DNA of 64,000 bases from Arthrobacter sunyaminii (GCF_018866305.1 NZ_CP076456.1:806001-870000), one strand, 5' to 3'; counted from the first letter of the stretch, positions 24,671 to 34,305 are shown. Numbers and translations are program-made. Notes: a model not told the origin generated them from the letters alone.

Positions 24671-25447
24671 ATGAGAATCGTTGTCCTGGTCAAGGAAGTG
24701 CCTGACACTTACGGGGAGCGCAAGCTGTCTCTGGAGACCGGATTGGCCGACCGTGCGGCCAGCGACGCCGTCATGGACGAGATCGGTGAGCGAGCCCTCG
24801 AAACGGCCCTGGCTCATGCGGACAGCAGCCCGGGGACCGAAGTCATCCTGCTGACCATGGGTCCGGCGTCTGCCCAGGCGACGATTCGCAAGGGCCTCGC
24901 CGCGGGTGCCGGATCCGCAGTGCATGTGGCCGACGAGACCCTCCTGGGTGCGGACCTGGGCCTGACCTCGGAGGTGCTTGCAGCTGCGATTCAGAGAATC
25001 GGTGCTGATCTGGTTATCACGGGAAATCAATCCACTGACGGCTCCGGCGGTGTCATGGCAGCCATGCTGGCCGAACGGCTCGGCCTGCCCCAGCTGACGT
25101 TCCTGTCCTCCGTGGAACTTTCCGAAACCGAGGTCTCCGGTACCCGGATGACGGACGCCGGGGTGGCCCGGGTTTCAGCGGATTTGCCTGCAGCCATCTC
25201 CGTGACCGAAGCAATGCCTCCCTGCCGGTTTCCCAACTTCAAGGGGATCATGGCCGCCAAGAAGAAGCCGGTCGAAGTGCTCACTGCCTCCGACCTGGGT
25301 GTTGATGCTGAGCGCCTGGATGTTCCCCGATCCATCCTCACCCAGGTGGCCGCACGCCCTGCAAGGGGCACAGGCGTGAAGATCGTGGACGAAGGCGACG
25401 GCGGGCGGCTGCTGGCGGAGTACCTAATCGACAACAAACTGGCCTGA
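24671..25447 (+). CDS. etfB: electron transfer flavoprotein subunit beta
   Basis: The ETF beta subunit (258 residues) forms a heterodimer with EtfA and carries electrons from acyl-CoA dehydrogenases to the membrane. The N-terminus [15 protein letters not shown], the [20 protein letters not shown] segment and the C-terminal [21 protein letters not shown] region are typical. ATG 24671 follows AGGAG by 5 nt. EtfA is encoded 11 nt downstream. A TAGGCT box near 24596 may be the -10 of the operon. The acyl-CoA dehydrogenase at 14166 is a plausible donor. Confidence 0.94.
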   Translation: MRIVVLVKEVPDTYGERKLSLETGLADRAASDAVMDEIGERALETALAHADSSPGTEVILLTMGPASAQATIRKGLAAGAGSAVHVADETLLGADLGLTSEVLAAAIQRIGADLVITGNQSTDGSGGVMAAMLAERLGLPQLTFLSSVELSETEVSGTRMTDAGVARVSADLPAAISVTEAMPPCRFPNFKGIMAAKKKPVEVLTASDLGVDAERLDVPRSILTQVAARPARGTGVKIVDEGDGGRLLAEYLIDNKLA

Positions 25448-25458
25448 GGGGCACCATC

Positions 25459-26451
25459 ATGACTGAATTTGCAACTGACTCCATCCTCGTGCTGCTGGAC
25501 ACCCTTCCCGGTGGAACTCTGGCAAAGAGTGCAGCGGCGCTCCTGGGTGCCGCGGACGGCATCGGTACACCCGTGGCCTTGCTGGCAGGCACGCCGGCTG
25601 AACTGGCGGAGGCTGCCGAGGCGGCTGCCGGCTTTGGCGCCGCACAGGTTCTGATGGCGGACACCTCCGCCGGCGCAGACGAAGTGACCGTTCCCGTCGT
25701 GGACGCACTGGAGGCCGCCGCACACCTCGTGAGGCCCGATGCCGTGCTGATCTCCAACTCGGTGGAGGGGCGGGACGTGGCTGGCCGGTACGCGGTGCGG
25801 GCCGGGACCGGGTTGGCCGTTGACGCCGTGGGCGTCTCGAGGGACGCCGAGGGCGTTGTGGCGCAGCACTCCGTGTACGGCGGTGAATACCTGGCCGCGT
25901 CTGCTCTGACCTTTGGAACTCCTGTGGTGACGATCCGCCAGGGGGCGGTGGAGGCCCGGGCCGCAGGACGTCCGCTGCAGCGGCAGGAGTTGGACTTCAC
26001 CCTCCGCGGATCGCGTGCCGGCCGTGTGCAGTCGTTCGACCCGGCCGAGGTTCACACCTCCCGTCCGGAGCTGCGCGGAGCTGCCAAAGTGGTGTCAGGT
26101 GGCCGCGGTCTGGGATCGGCAGAACAGTTCGCGCTTGTCGAGGAGTTGGCCGACACCCTCGGGGCAGCAGTGGGGGCATCCCGGGCCGCCGTCGACGCCG
26201 GTTACGTACCCTACTCGCAGCAGGTGGGCCAGACGGGCGTGTCCGTTTCTCCCCAGCTCTATGTGGCGCTGGGGATTTCCGGCGCCATCCAGCACAAGGC
26301 TGGTATGCAGACCGCCAAGACCATTGTGGCCGTGAATCAGGACGCCGATGCGCCCATCTTCGAAGTGGCGGATTTTGGCGTGGTGGGTGATCTGTTCGCC
26401 GTGATTCCGCAGGCAATCAAGGAGCTGCAGGCGAAGAAGGCGGCCTCCTAG
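25459..26451 (+). CDS. etfA: electron transfer flavoprotein subunit alpha
   Basis: The ETF alpha subunit (330 residues) holds most of the FAD site. The C-terminal domain contains [50 protein letters not shown] and [17 protein letters not shown], all typical for FAD binding in ETF. It follows etfB by 11 nt. Its stop overlaps the GTG start of the cytochrome-b-like membrane protein by one base, so the three genes form one operon. That arrangement suggests that the membrane protein receives or relays ETF electrons. Confidence 0.94.
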   Translation: MTEFATDSILVLLDTLPGGTLAKSAAALLGAADGIGTPVALLAGTPAELAEAAEAAAGFGAAQVLMADTSAGADEVTVPVVDALEAAAHLVRPDAVLISNSVEGRDVAGRYAVRAGTGLAVDAVGVSRDAEGVVAQHSVYGGEYLAASALTFGTPVVTIRQGAVEARAAGRPLQRQELDFTLRGSRAGRVQSFDPAEVHTSRPELRGAAKVVSGGRGLGSAEQFALVEELADTLGAAVGASRAAVDAGYVPYSQQVGQTGVSVSPQLYVALGISGAIQHKAGMQTAKTIVAVNQDADAPIFEVADFGVVGDLFAVIPQAIKELQAKKAAS

Positions 26452-28070
26452 TGAATACCGCCGCCAAAGTTCAGCGCCGGGGGCTGCCCCGGCGGCCGGG
26501 AGGAGAATCCTGGCCCGACGTGGACGGGGTTGCGGCTGTGGGCGCGGCCCCGGCGAGGAAGCCCGATGCGCCGGCCATGGACGCTGTCGAACTGCCTGCA
26601 CATCAGCCGCCCGCCGCAGCCCCGGCGGGCAGCCATCAGTCCCCTCCGAGCGCCGGACCGGTGACTGCCACCTCCGCTCCATTACGCCGCGGATTGCCCC
26701 GCAGCCCGGACGGCAAGCCGTGGCCTGCGGTCTCACCTGCGGCCTCAACGGTTACTGCCGCAACGGAGACGGAAGTGCCTGCCGCAGAATCCGCCGTCGA
26801 AGGTGCGCAATCACAGACTCTCAAAGGGCCGGGGGATGTGAGGACCGAAACCCAGCGGATACGGCAGGGGTTGCCCCGGATGGCCGGTGCCGGCTCCTGG
26901 CCGCTGGCGTCCGAAGTCAGTGTGCAGAAAGCAACTCTGTCCGCGCAGTCTGCTGCCGACCCGGCGCCTGTACCGGACGCGTCCGCGCACTCGGCCGCCC
27001 CCACCGGCCTGGATGCTCCTTCGATGGAGTCTGTGGAGAAGTCTTCGGTCGAGCCGATGGCGGAGTCCTCGCCGACCTCCAGCTCCGGGCCGGCGGATTC
27101 GGCAGTTCGCACTTCGGCGACGCCCGCGGAGCGCGGTTCTTCCACAGCACAGGGGATGCCTCGGCTGCCGAAACGGTGGGTCAGGCTTGGGCTGGCCGCT
27201 GCCGCGCTGGTGGTTTTTGCTGCCGCTGCCGTGGGAATCTCGCGCTGGTTCCTTGGCAGTGACAGGGGAGTGTCCTTCCTCGAGGCGTATCCGGGGGAGT
27301 ATCACTTGCCGGAGGGTGCCCCCGTCGGTCTGCCTGCCTGGCTGGGGTGGCAGCACTTTATGAACGTGTTCCTCATGGTGCTGATAATCCGCTCCGGCCT
27401 GCTGATCCGGAAGGAAAAGCGGCCCGCCGCATACTGGACCCCGAAGGGACGAAACGGAGCGAAGGTCAGCCTGACGGTATGGTTCCACCAGTCCCTGGAC
27501 CTGCTGTGGCTGGTGAATGGCGCCGTCTTCATCGTCCTGCTTTTCGCGACGGGCCAATGGATGCGCGTTATCCCCACATCCTGGGAAGTGTTCCCCAATG
27601 CTGCCTCGGCCGGTCTGCAGTACATGTCTTTGGACTGGCCTACGGACAACGGGTGGGTGAATTACAACTCCCTGCAGCAGCTGGCGTACTTTGCCACCAT
27701 CTTTATTGCTGCGCCGCTCGCTGCGGCTACCGGCTTCCGGATGTCCGGGCTGTGGCCCAAGACGGCACCGAGGATGAGCCGGTGGTTCCCCATCGAAGCG
27801 GCGCGAAAAGTCCACTTCCCGGTAATGCTCTACTTTGTGGCCTTCATTGCCGTGCACGTCATCCTGGTTTTCGCCACAGGTGCACTGCGTAACCTCAACC
27901 ATATGTACGCCGCGCAGGGTTCCACCGATCCCGCGGTGTATGCCTCCAACTGGGCCGGCTTTTGGTTGTTCGTCCTGTCGCTTGCCGTTATTGGTGCGGC
28001 GGTGGCGGCAAGCAGGCCGTTCATCCTGGCGCCGGCGGCGTCGCTGTTCGGCAAGGTCAGCTCCCGGTAA
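26451..28070 (+). CDS. cytochrome b-like membrane protein with repeated GLPR...WP motifs
   Basis: This 539-residue protein starts at GTG 26451, overlapping the etfA stop by one base. Residues 1-245 are a low-complexity Ala/Pro/Ser-rich cytoplasmic region. It holds the motif R(R/Q)GLPRxxxGxxWP at about residues 9-22, 79-92 and 138-151, plus a degenerate copy near 234. A first membrane helix (about 246-266) is followed by a four-helix cytochrome-b-like domain with candidate haem histidines in GWQHFMNVFL, VWFHQSLDLLW, KVHFPVMLYF and AVHVILVF. Related b-type domains are membrane anchors of formate dehydrogenase and molybdo-enzymes. Here it may pass ETF electrons to quinone. The repeat function is unknown. 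Confidence 0.8.
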   Translation: MNTAAKVQRRGLPRRPGGESWPDVDGVAAVGAAPARKPDAPAMDAVELPAHQPPAAAPAGSHQSPPSAGPVTATSAPLRRGLPRSPDGKPWPAVSPAASTVTAATETEVPAAESAVEGAQSQTLKGPGDVRTETQRIRQGLPRMAGAGSWPLASEVSVQKATLSAQSAADPAPVPDASAHSAAPTGLDAPSMESVEKSSVEPMAESSPTSSSGPADSAVRTSATPAERGSSTAQGMPRLPKRWVRLGLAAAALVVFAAAAVGISRWFLGSDRGVSFLEAYPGEYHLPEGAPVGLPAWLGWQHFMNVFLMVLIIRSGLLIRKEKRPAAYWTPKGRNGAKVSLTVWFHQSLDLLWLVNGAVFIVLLFATGQWMRVIPTSWEVFPNAASAGLQYMSLDWPTDNGWVNYNSLQQLAYFATIFIAAPLAAATGFRMSGLWPKTAPRMSRWFPIEAARKVHFPVMLYFVAFIAVHVILVFATGALRNLNHMYAAQGSTDPAVYASNWAGFWLFVLSLAVIGAAVAASRPFILAPAASLFGKVSSR

Positions 28071-28075
28071 GAGGT

Positions 28076-28108
28076 GGGCGGCCAGCTGATTCGTTTAGCC
28101 GGCCGCCC
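28076..28108. terminator. bidirectional terminator
   Basis: Perfect 8-bp arms GGGCGGCC and GGCCGCCC, extended inward by partial AGCT pairing, lie between the convergent cytochrome-b-like gene and the ribulose-phosphate epimerase gene. Confidence 0.6.
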
Positions 28109-28126
28109 GCTCCCGGTGCACTGTTC

Positions 28127-28849
28127 CTAGTGCTGCCCGTACACGTTCTGGTACCGGTTATACAGGGAGTCGATCTGCGCCTGCCCAATCGGCAGCGGCG
28201 CCCCGAGCTGCCGGGAAATGTGCACGGTCCGTGCCACTTCCTCACACAGCACCGCAGCCTTCACTGCAGCACGCGCATCGCGGCCCACCGTGAACGGGCC
28301 GTGGTTCTGCATGAGCACGGCGGGGGAGCGGGAGCCGGACAGGGTCTGCACAATGCCCTGCCCGATCGAATCATCGCCGATGAGCGCAAACGGCCCCACC
28401 GGAATTTCCCCGCCGAACTCGTCCGCCATCATGGTCAGCACGCAGGGAATGGCTTCTCCGCGGGCGGCCCACGCGGTGGCGTAGGTGGAATGGGTGTGCA
28501 CCACGCCGCCGATGTGTTCCATGTGCCGGTACACGTAGGCGTGCGCGGCGGTGTCCGACGACGGCGCGAAGTCCCCTTCCACCAGCGTCCCGAACAAGTC
28601 GGTGACCACCATGTTTTCGGCGGTCAGGTCCGCGTAGGCCACGCCGGAGGGCTTGATCACCATCAGGTCCGCCCCGGGAACGCGGGCAGACACGTTGCCG
28701 GCCGTCCACACCACCAGCTCGCTGGCGGTCAGCTCCCCGTGCAGGGCCGCCACCTCCGCCTTGAGCCGGTCGACGTCGTCCCGCAGGTGTGCGGGAATGC
28801 CGGCTGCGGCACCGGCCGCGGAATCGGGAGTGGAAACGTGCTGGGTCAT
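28127..28849 (-). CDS. araD: L-ribulose-5-phosphate 4-epimerase
   Basis: This class II aldolase-fold epimerase interconverts L-ribulose 5-phosphate and D-xylulose 5-phosphate. It has 240 residues, slightly longer than the usual 230. The zinc histidines are in VVHTHSTYATAWA and in MQNHGPFTVG, and the phosphate-site segments TAGNVSARV and IKPSGVAY are conserved. ATG 28849 has GGAG 6 nt upstream and overlaps the ribulokinase stop as ATGA. It is the last gene of the minus-strand pentose operon. Other class II aldolases are possible, but pairing with ribulokinase makes AraD the best name. Confidence 0.88.
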   Translation of the reverse strand: MTQHVSTPDSAAGAAAGIPAHLRDDVDRLKAEVAALHGELTASELVVWTAGNVSARVPGADLMVIKPSGVAYADLTAENMVVTDLFGTLVEGDFAPSSDTAAHAYVYRHMEHIGGVVHTHSTYATAWAARGEAIPCVLTMMADEFGGEIPVGPFALIGDDSIGQGIVQTLSGSRSPAVLMQNHGPFTVGRDARAAVKAAVLCEEVARTVHISRQLGAPLPIGQAQIDSLYNRYQNVYGQH

Positions 28850-30540
28850 GACGAAACTCCAATCGGGGAGGTGGTGCGGCCGGCAACGGCGGCGCGGCGC
28901 ATGGCTTTGAGCCGGTGCATTACGTTGTTGCCGCCGCGGCCAAAGTAGTCATGCAGCGTCCGGTATTCCTCGAACAGCTGCTGGTAGGCCCGGGCGTTCT
29001 CCGGGTCCGGGAGGTAGGCGTTGCGTTGCACGTTGCCCATGGCTTCGGCGGCGGTGCGGATGTCCGGATAGGCTCCGGCCGCCACGGCCGCGTGGATGGC
29101 CGAGCCCAGTGCCGGTCCCTGCTCCGAGGCGATCACGGAGATGGGCATGTTCAGCACGTCGCAGTAAATCTGCATCAGCAGGCGGTTCTTCAACAGGCCG
29201 CCGGCGACAGTCAGTTCGCGGACCGGAACGCCGCTGTCCCGGAAGGCTTCCACGATCACGCGGGTGCCGAAAGCGGTGGCTTCCAGCAGGGCCCGGTACA
29301 TGTCCTCCGGCTTGGTGGCCAGGGTCTGGCCCACAAAGACGCCGGAGAGTTCATGGTCCACCAGCACTGACCGGTTGCCGCTGTGCCAGTCCAGGGCCAG
29401 CAGCCCGTGCTCGCCGATGGCCTGCCGGGACGCCACCTCGGTCAGGTACTGGTGCACGTCCAGACCGCGTTCCGCGGCGGCGGAGACGTAGGCCGGCGGA
29501 ACGCAGGTGCGCACAAACCAGCCGAAGATGTCACCCACGCCGCTCTGCCCGGCCTCAAAGCCCCAGAGCCCGTCCACAATGCCGCCGTCCACGGCCCCGC
29601 ACATGCCCGGCACGTCGGCCGGACCCTCGGCGCTCATCACATGGCAGGTGGAGGTGCCCATGATGGCCACCATCTGGCCTGGTTCCACGGCCTTCGCGGC
29701 CGGGGCGGTGACGTGGGCGTCCACGTTGCCCACCGCCACGGCAATGCCCTCGGGCAGTCCCGTCCAGGCCGCAGCCTGCGCCGAGAGGGTTCCGGCCGAA
29801 TCGCCGAGCTGCCCGATCCGGTGTTCCAGCTTGTCAGTCACAAACCCGGCAAAGTCCGGGTTCAGGGCGGCCAGGAAGTCTGCGGAAGGGTAGCGGCCGT
29901 CCTGGTAGATGCCCTTGTAGCCGGCGGTGCAGGCGTTGCGCACGTAGCTGCCGGTCAGCTGCCAGACAATCCAGTCAGCGGCCTCCACCCAGTGCTCCAT
30001 GGCGGCATAGACTTCCGGATCCTCTTCCAGGACCTGCAGACCCTTGGCGAATTCCCATTCGGAGGAAATCAGCCCGCCGTAGCGGGAGAGCCAGGGCTCG
30101 CCCCGCTCGGTCGCGAGTTCATTGATGCGGTCCGCCTGCGCCTGGGCGGCGTGGTGGCGCCACAGTTTTACATAGGCGTGCGGACGGTTGGCGAAGCGGG
30201 GCTGCTCACACAGCGGCACGCCGTCGGCCGTCACCGGCACCATGGTGCAGGCCGTGAAGTCGGTGGCCAGCCCCACCACCCGGGCAGGATCGATGCCGGC
30301 TTTGCGCACGGCCTCGGGGACCGCGTGCTGCAGCACCTGTACGTAGTCGCGCGGCACCTGCAGGGCCCACTCCGGCGGCAGCTGCGGGCCGCCGTCGGGC
30401 AGTGCGTCGGTGAGAACGGCGTGCGGATAGGGATAGGCGGCGTCGGCGAGCTCGGTGCCGTCGGACACCCGGACCACCACGGCCCGGCCGGAGAGGGTGC
30501 CGTAGTCGACACCGATGACATAGCTGTCTGCAAGATTCAT
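28846..30540 (-). CDS. araB: ribulokinase
   Basis: This FGGY kinase of 564 residues phosphorylates L-ribulose (AraB enzymes also accept other 2-ketopentoses). The N-terminal phosphate motif GVDYGTLSGRAVVVRV is the AraB-specific form, and the ATP-site segment VAGGLLKNRLLMQIYCDV is near residue 440. It is translationally coupled to the epimerase gene (ATGA overlap). It lies 91 nt downstream of the sugar permease gene, with a GC-rich hairpin in the gap that may lower its expression relative to the transporter. No arabinose isomerase gene is in the window, which is unusual for an arabinose operon. Confidence 0.92.
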   Translation of the reverse strand: MNLADSYVIGVDYGTLSGRAVVVRVSDGTELADAAYPYPHAVLTDALPDGGPQLPPEWALQVPRDYVQVLQHAVPEAVRKAGIDPARVVGLATDFTACTMVPVTADGVPLCEQPRFANRPHAYVKLWRHHAAQAQADRINELATERGEPWLSRYGGLISSEWEFAKGLQVLEEDPEVYAAMEHWVEAADWIVWQLTGSYVRNACTAGYKGIYQDGRYPSADFLAALNPDFAGFVTDKLEHRIGQLGDSAGTLSAQAAAWTGLPEGIAVAVGNVDAHVTAPAAKAVEPGQMVAIMGTSTCHVMSAEGPADVPGMCGAVDGGIVDGLWGFEAGQSGVGDIFGWFVRTCVPPAYVSAAAERGLDVHQYLTEVASRQAIGEHGLLALDWHSGNRSVLVDHELSGVFVGQTLATKPEDMYRALLEATAFGTRVIVEAFRDSGVPVRELTVAGGLLKNRLLMQIYCDVLNMPISVIASEQGPALGSAIHAAVAAGAYPDIRTAAEAMGNVQRNAYLPDPENARAYQQLFEEYRTLHDYFGRGGNNVMHRLKAMRRAAVAGRTTSPIGVSS

Positions 30541-30577
30541 GGTTTGTCCTGGACATGAGAAGGATAGGGATAAAACG

Positions 30578-30613
30578 CGGGCCCGCCCCCTGCCTCAGCA
30601 GGGGACAGGCCCG
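30578..30613 (-). promoter_or_regulatory. intra-operon hairpin between permease and ribulokinase genes
   Basis: CCCCTG pairs with CAGGGG around a CCTCAG loop, with an outer CGGGCC/GGCCCG stem and a few unpaired bases. It could be an mRNA-stability or attenuation element. Confidence 0.4.
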
Positions 30614-30631
30614 GACGTGCAGGAAAAGGGA

Positions 30632-31621
30632 TCAGGCGCGCTTGAAGTTCTTCAGCCCGTCGATGCCTACGGCGAGGACAATCACAATGCCCTTGACCAC
30701 CAGCTGGTAGAAGAACGGAACGTTCATCAGCACCAGCCCGTTGCTGAGCACGCCGATGATCAGGGCACCGATGAGGGTGCCCACAATCCGGCCGCGGCCG
30801 CCGGCCAGGGCGGTGCCGCCGAGGACGACGGCGGCAATGGCGTCCAGTTCGTAGCCTTCGCCGGCCTTGGGCTGGCCGGATTCCACGCGGGCGGCGAAGA
30901 TGACGCCGGCCAGGCCGGCGCAGGCGCCCATGATCAGGTAGACGCGGACCAGGGTCCACTTGACCTTGATGCCGGCCAGGCGGGCGGCTTCGGCGTTGCC
31001 GCCGATGGCGTAAATGTGCCGGCCGAAGGTGGTGCGCTCCAGGACAAACCAGAGGACGGCGTAGACCGCGATCATCAGGACCACCGGCGTCGGAATCCCG
31101 GCAATGCCGCCGTTGCCCAGGGCGCGGAAGCCGAGGTCGCTGGCGATCAGCGGCTGCGCGTCGGTGAGCGAGTAGGAGAACCCGCGGATGTAGGTCAGGG
31201 CGCCGAGGGTGATGATGAATGCGGGCAGGCCTAGGTAGGCAATCAGGCTGCCGTTGATCAGGCCGGTGGCAGCGCCCACCACAATGCCGCCGAGGACGGC
31301 GACGATGGCGGGGGCGCCGGCGGTCCAGAGCAGGATGGAGCTGACGCCGGTCAGGGCGACGACGGAACCCACCGACAGGTCAATGCCGCCGGTGAGGATC
31401 ACCAGGGTCATGCCGGCAGCGAGGATGGCGTTGATGGAGACGGCGCGGGCCACGTTGAGGCCGTTGTCCACGCTGAGGAAGTTCGGCGCGAACATGCTCA
31501 TCATCACCACGAGGATGACCAGCACGGCCAGGATGCCGTACCGGTCCCAGAGCCAGGGCAGGTCCGGGCCTTTCTTGGCGGCGGGAGCGGAGGAGGACGG
31601 GTTTTTTGTAAGTGTGGACAT
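30632..31621 (-). CDS. sugar ABC transporter permease (RbsC type)
   Basis: This 329-residue inner-membrane permease of the ribose/xylose/AI-2 importer type has about 10 hydrophobic segments. Recognisable family segments are LTGGIDLSVGSVVALTGV, AFIITLGALTYIRGFSY, GRHIYAIGGNAEAARLAGI and VVLGGTALAGGRGRIVGTL. I chose ATG 31621 (MSTLTKN...), 1 nt after the ATPase stop, over an upstream in-frame codon 16 residues earlier. It acts with the ATPase and binding protein encoded upstream on the same strand. Confidence 0.93.
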   Translation of the reverse strand: MSTLTKNPSSSAPAAKKGPDLPWLWDRYGILAVLVILVVMMSMFAPNFLSVDNGLNVARAVSINAILAAGMTLVILTGGIDLSVGSVVALTGVSSILLWTAGAPAIVAVLGGIVVGAATGLINGSLIAYLGLPAFIITLGALTYIRGFSYSLTDAQPLIASDLGFRALGNGGIAGIPTPVVLMIAVYAVLWFVLERTTFGRHIYAIGGNAEAARLAGIKVKWTLVRVYLIMGACAGLAGVIFAARVESGQPKAGEGYELDAIAAVVLGGTALAGGRGRIVGTLIGALIIGVLSNGLVLMNVPFFYQLVVKGIVIVLAVGIDGLKNFKRA

Positions 31622-31622
31622 G

Positions 31623-33149
31623 TTACTTTTCCCCCAGGAGCTGGGATTCGGCGGATCCTTCGGTGGCAACGCCGGTGGCGTACATCATGACGGATTGTTC
31701 GGTTGCTTCTGCACGGCTGAATTCCTTCACCAGCTGGCCGTCGCGCACGGCGAAGACGCGGTCGCTGATGCCCAGTGCCTCGGGCAGGTCGGAGGAAATC
31801 ACCAGCACCGCCACGCCCCGGGCAACCAGGTCATTGATGATGCGGTAGATCTCCTGCTTGGCGCCGATATCGACGCCGCGGGTGGGTTCATCGAGGATGA
31901 GCACCTTCGGTTCGAGCATCAGCCAGCGCGAAAGCACCACCTTTTGCTGGTTGCCGCCGGAGAGGCCGCGTACCAGCTGGTCGATGGAGGTGCTGCGCAC
32001 GCGCAGGGAGGCAACTTCACCCTTGACGGCGTCGCGGAGGCTGCGCCGTTTGATGAGGCCGGCGGAACTGAACTTCCCGAAGGTGCTCATGGCGGCGTTG
32101 TCGCGGATAGACATGTCAAGGAACAGGGCCTGTTCCTTGCGGCTTTCCGGCAGCAGGCCAATCCGGTGGGCGATGGCGTCGCCGGGGCTGCTGATCTGCA
32201 CCTCGTTGCCGTCGATGCTGACGGTGCCGCCGGTCTTGGCGTCGGCGCCAAAGATCATCCGGGCCAGTTCGGTGCGGCCGGCACCGACCAGGCCCACCAG
32301 GCCCACGACTTCGCCGGCACGGATGTCCAGATCCACGGGGCCAATGCCCTTGCCGTTGGTCAGTCCGCGGACGGACAGGACGGTGGCGCCCGGCTCCCGG
32401 TCCTCGTGGACGTAGAGATTGTCGACGTCGCGGCCCACCATCCGGTTCACGATGTCTTCGGGGGTGGCTTCGCTGCGGCCGGTGGTGGAGACCCAGCGGC
32501 CGTCGCGCAGCACGGTGATCCGGTCCGAGAGTTTCCAGACTTCTTCCATCCGGTGGCTGATGTAGGCCAGGGCCATGCCGCGGCCGCGCATGTCCTCCAC
32601 CAGTTCGAAGAGCCGTTCCGCTTCGGCCTGGGAGAGGGAGGCGGTGGGTTCGTCCAGGACCAGGATCTTGGCGTTTTCGGCGACGGCGCGGGCAATTTCC
32701 ACCATCTGCTGCATGCCTACGGAGAGGCGGCCGATGGGCAGGTCTACCGGAATGTCGGCGCCGATCCGGTCCAGTTTCTCCCGGGCCGAGCGGCGCAGTT
32801 CCCTGCGGTTGAGGATGCCGCCGCGGTTCGGCTCGCTGCCCAGGGACAGGTTCTCCGCCACGGTCATGTCCGGAACGGTGTTCAGTTCCTGATGGATGAT
32901 GGCGATGCCCTTGGCCAGGGCGTCGCGGGGGTTGGCGATGGAGATCTGCTCGCCGTTGAGCTCAATCGTGCCTGCATCCGGGGTGTACACGCCGGACAGG
33001 ATTTTCATGAGGGTGGACTTGCCGGCCCCGTTTTCCCCCATCAGCGCGTGAACTTCGCCCGCATGCAGTTCCAGGTGAACGTCTTCGAGGGCTACGGCGC
33101 CGCCGAATTTCTTGCTGACTCCGCTCATGCGCAGTAATGGATTAGTCAT
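31623..33149 (-). CDS. sugar ABC transporter ATP-binding protein (RbsA/AraG type)
   Basis: This 508-residue protein has two fused ATPase domains. The first has Walker A MGENGAGKSTLMKIL, an atypical signature RLSVGMQQMVEIARAV and Walker B ILVLDEPTAS. The second has a degenerate Walker A (GLVGAGRTELARMIFG), the signature GLSGGNQQKVVLSRWL and Walker B ILDEPTRGVD. This asymmetry is the rule in the ribose-type family. ATG 33149 has no strong ribosome site. It follows the binding-protein gene after an intra-operon hairpin and is 1 nt from the permease start. Confidence 0.94.
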   Translation of the reverse strand: MTNPLLRMSGVSKKFGGAVALEDVHLELHAGEVHALMGENGAGKSTLMKILSGVYTPDAGTIELNGEQISIANPRDALAKGIAIIHQELNTVPDMTVAENLSLGSEPNRGGILNRRELRRSAREKLDRIGADIPVDLPIGRLSVGMQQMVEIARAVAENAKILVLDEPTASLSQAEAERLFELVEDMRGRGMALAYISHRMEEVWKLSDRITVLRDGRWVSTTGRSEATPEDIVNRMVGRDVDNLYVHEDREPGATVLSVRGLTNGKGIGPVDLDIRAGEVVGLVGLVGAGRTELARMIFGADAKTGGTVSIDGNEVQISSPGDAIAHRIGLLPESRKEQALFLDMSIRDNAAMSTFGKFSSAGLIKRRSLRDAVKGEVASLRVRSTSIDQLVRGLSGGNQQKVVLSRWLMLEPKVLILDEPTRGVDIGAKQEIYRIINDLVARGVAVLVISSDLPEALGISDRVFAVRDGQLVKEFSRAEATEQSVMMYATGVATEGSAESQLLGEK

Positions 33150-33181
33150 TGCATTGCAGCCTTTGTGTGGTGCGGTGGGGA

Positions 33182-33211
33182 ACGACGGCGGCCGGTGACG
33201 GCCGCCGTCGT
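33182..33211 (-). promoter_or_regulatory. intra-operon hairpin after the binding-protein gene
   Basis: Perfect 12-bp arms ACGACGGCGGCC and GGCCGCCGTCGT surround a 6-nt loop in the gap between the binding-protein and ATPase genes. Such hairpins often let the binding protein be made in excess by stabilising the upstream mRNA or by partial termination. Confidence 0.55.
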
Positions 33212-33232
33212 CGTTGATACTGCCGGGCCTTG

Positions 33233-34192
33233 TTACTTCCAGCCCTTGTAGGACGAGAGGTTCGCGGCGTCAACCAAAGAGCTGGGCACCAGCACGGTGT
33301 CCTCTTCTAGGGTTTCGCCGGCGCGCAGTTTCACGGCCATTTCCAGCGCGGTGGAGCCGAGCAGGTTCGGGTCCTGGGCGGCGGTGCCCTTGAACATGGA
33401 GGTTCCCTTGCCCATTTCAGCCACGGCCTCGGGGGAGCCGTCCACGCCGGTGATGATCAGGTCCGTTTTGCCGGCCTGCTGGGCGGCCAGGTTGGCGCCC
33501 AGCGCGGTGGGGTCATTGACGCCGAAGATGCCCGCGATGTTCGGGGACGCGGTGAGCATATCGGTGGTCAGGGTCAGGGCCTTCTCGCGGCCGTTGTCAC
33601 CGTTCTGCTGTCCGACCACCTTGACGTCCGGCGCGGCGGCCAGGGCTTCCTCGCAGCCGGTGACGCGGTCCTGGATGGAGGTGGTGGGGGTGCCGTCCAC
33701 AATCAGGATTTCGCCCTTGCCGCCGATCTGCTCGATCAGGCTTTCGCAGGCCAGCCGGCCTGCCTGCACGTTGTCCGTGGTGACGGTGGCTTCAGCGTTC
33801 TTGGCTCCCACGTCCACGGCGACGACGGTGATGCCGGCGTCGCGGGCACGCTGGACGGCGGGCCCAACGCCCTCGGAATCCACCGCGTTGATCAGCAGTA
33901 CATCGATACCCTGCTGGATGAAGGCATCGATCTGGTCATTCTGCGCGGCAAGGTCCTGGCGCCCGTCCTGTGCGGAGAAGGTTGCGCCCAGATCCTTGGC
34001 GGCTGCCTCCACGCCGTTCTTCATCGAGTTGAAGAACGGATTGCCCAGGTCCTGAACCATCAGGCCCACTGCCTTGACCTCGGTGCTCTGCTCGCCGCCG
34101 GCCGAGGCGTTCATGTCCTCGGTGCAGGCGGAGAGGGAGAGGGCGCTCAGTGCCAAGGCTCCGAGCAGTGCGGCGCTCTTGAGTGCCTTCAT
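33233..34192 (-). CDS. sugar ABC transporter substrate-binding lipoprotein (RbsB type)
   Basis: This 319-residue periplasmic-binding-protein type 1 fold is made as a lipoprotein: MKALKSAALLGALALSALSL is followed by SAC with the lipid-anchored cysteine. The segments VQDLGNPFFNSMKNGVEAAA, IDVLLINAVDSEGV and GIFGVNDPTALGANLAAQQA are typical of ribose/pentose binders. ATG 34192 has AAAGGAG upstream on the minus strand. It is the first gene of the transporter-kinase-epimerase operon, opposite the LacI gene. The two LacI-type palindromes at 34306-34351 lie in its promoter. Confidence 0.92.
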   Translation of the reverse strand: MKALKSAALLGALALSALSLSACTEDMNASAGGEQSTEVKAVGLMVQDLGNPFFNSMKNGVEAAAKDLGATFSAQDGRQDLAAQNDQIDAFIQQGIDVLLINAVDSEGVGPAVQRARDAGITVVAVDVGAKNAEATVTTDNVQAGRLACESLIEQIGGKGEILIVDGTPTTSIQDRVTGCEEALAAAPDVKVVGQQNGDNGREKALTLTTDMLTASPNIAGIFGVNDPTALGANLAAQQAGKTDLIITGVDGSPEAVAEMGKGTSMFKGTAAQDPNLLGSTALEMAVKLRAGETLEEDTVLVPSSLVDAANLSSYKGWK

Positions 34193-34305
34193 GTAGATAC
34201 TCCTTTGTAGTCTCTTCTGACGCGTCCGGACGGCGGGCGTAATCCGGCTCCGCAGCGTCCGCTTCTTCGCGGAGACCAGGGCCGAGGGAGTGACGCACGA
34301 CATTC

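Noticed and set aside
31254..33137. Long open frame on the plus strand opposite the sugar ABC genes
   Set aside because: The minus strand encodes a complete RbsA-type ATPase and permease here; the plus-strand translation is Gly/Ala/Val-rich without motifs.
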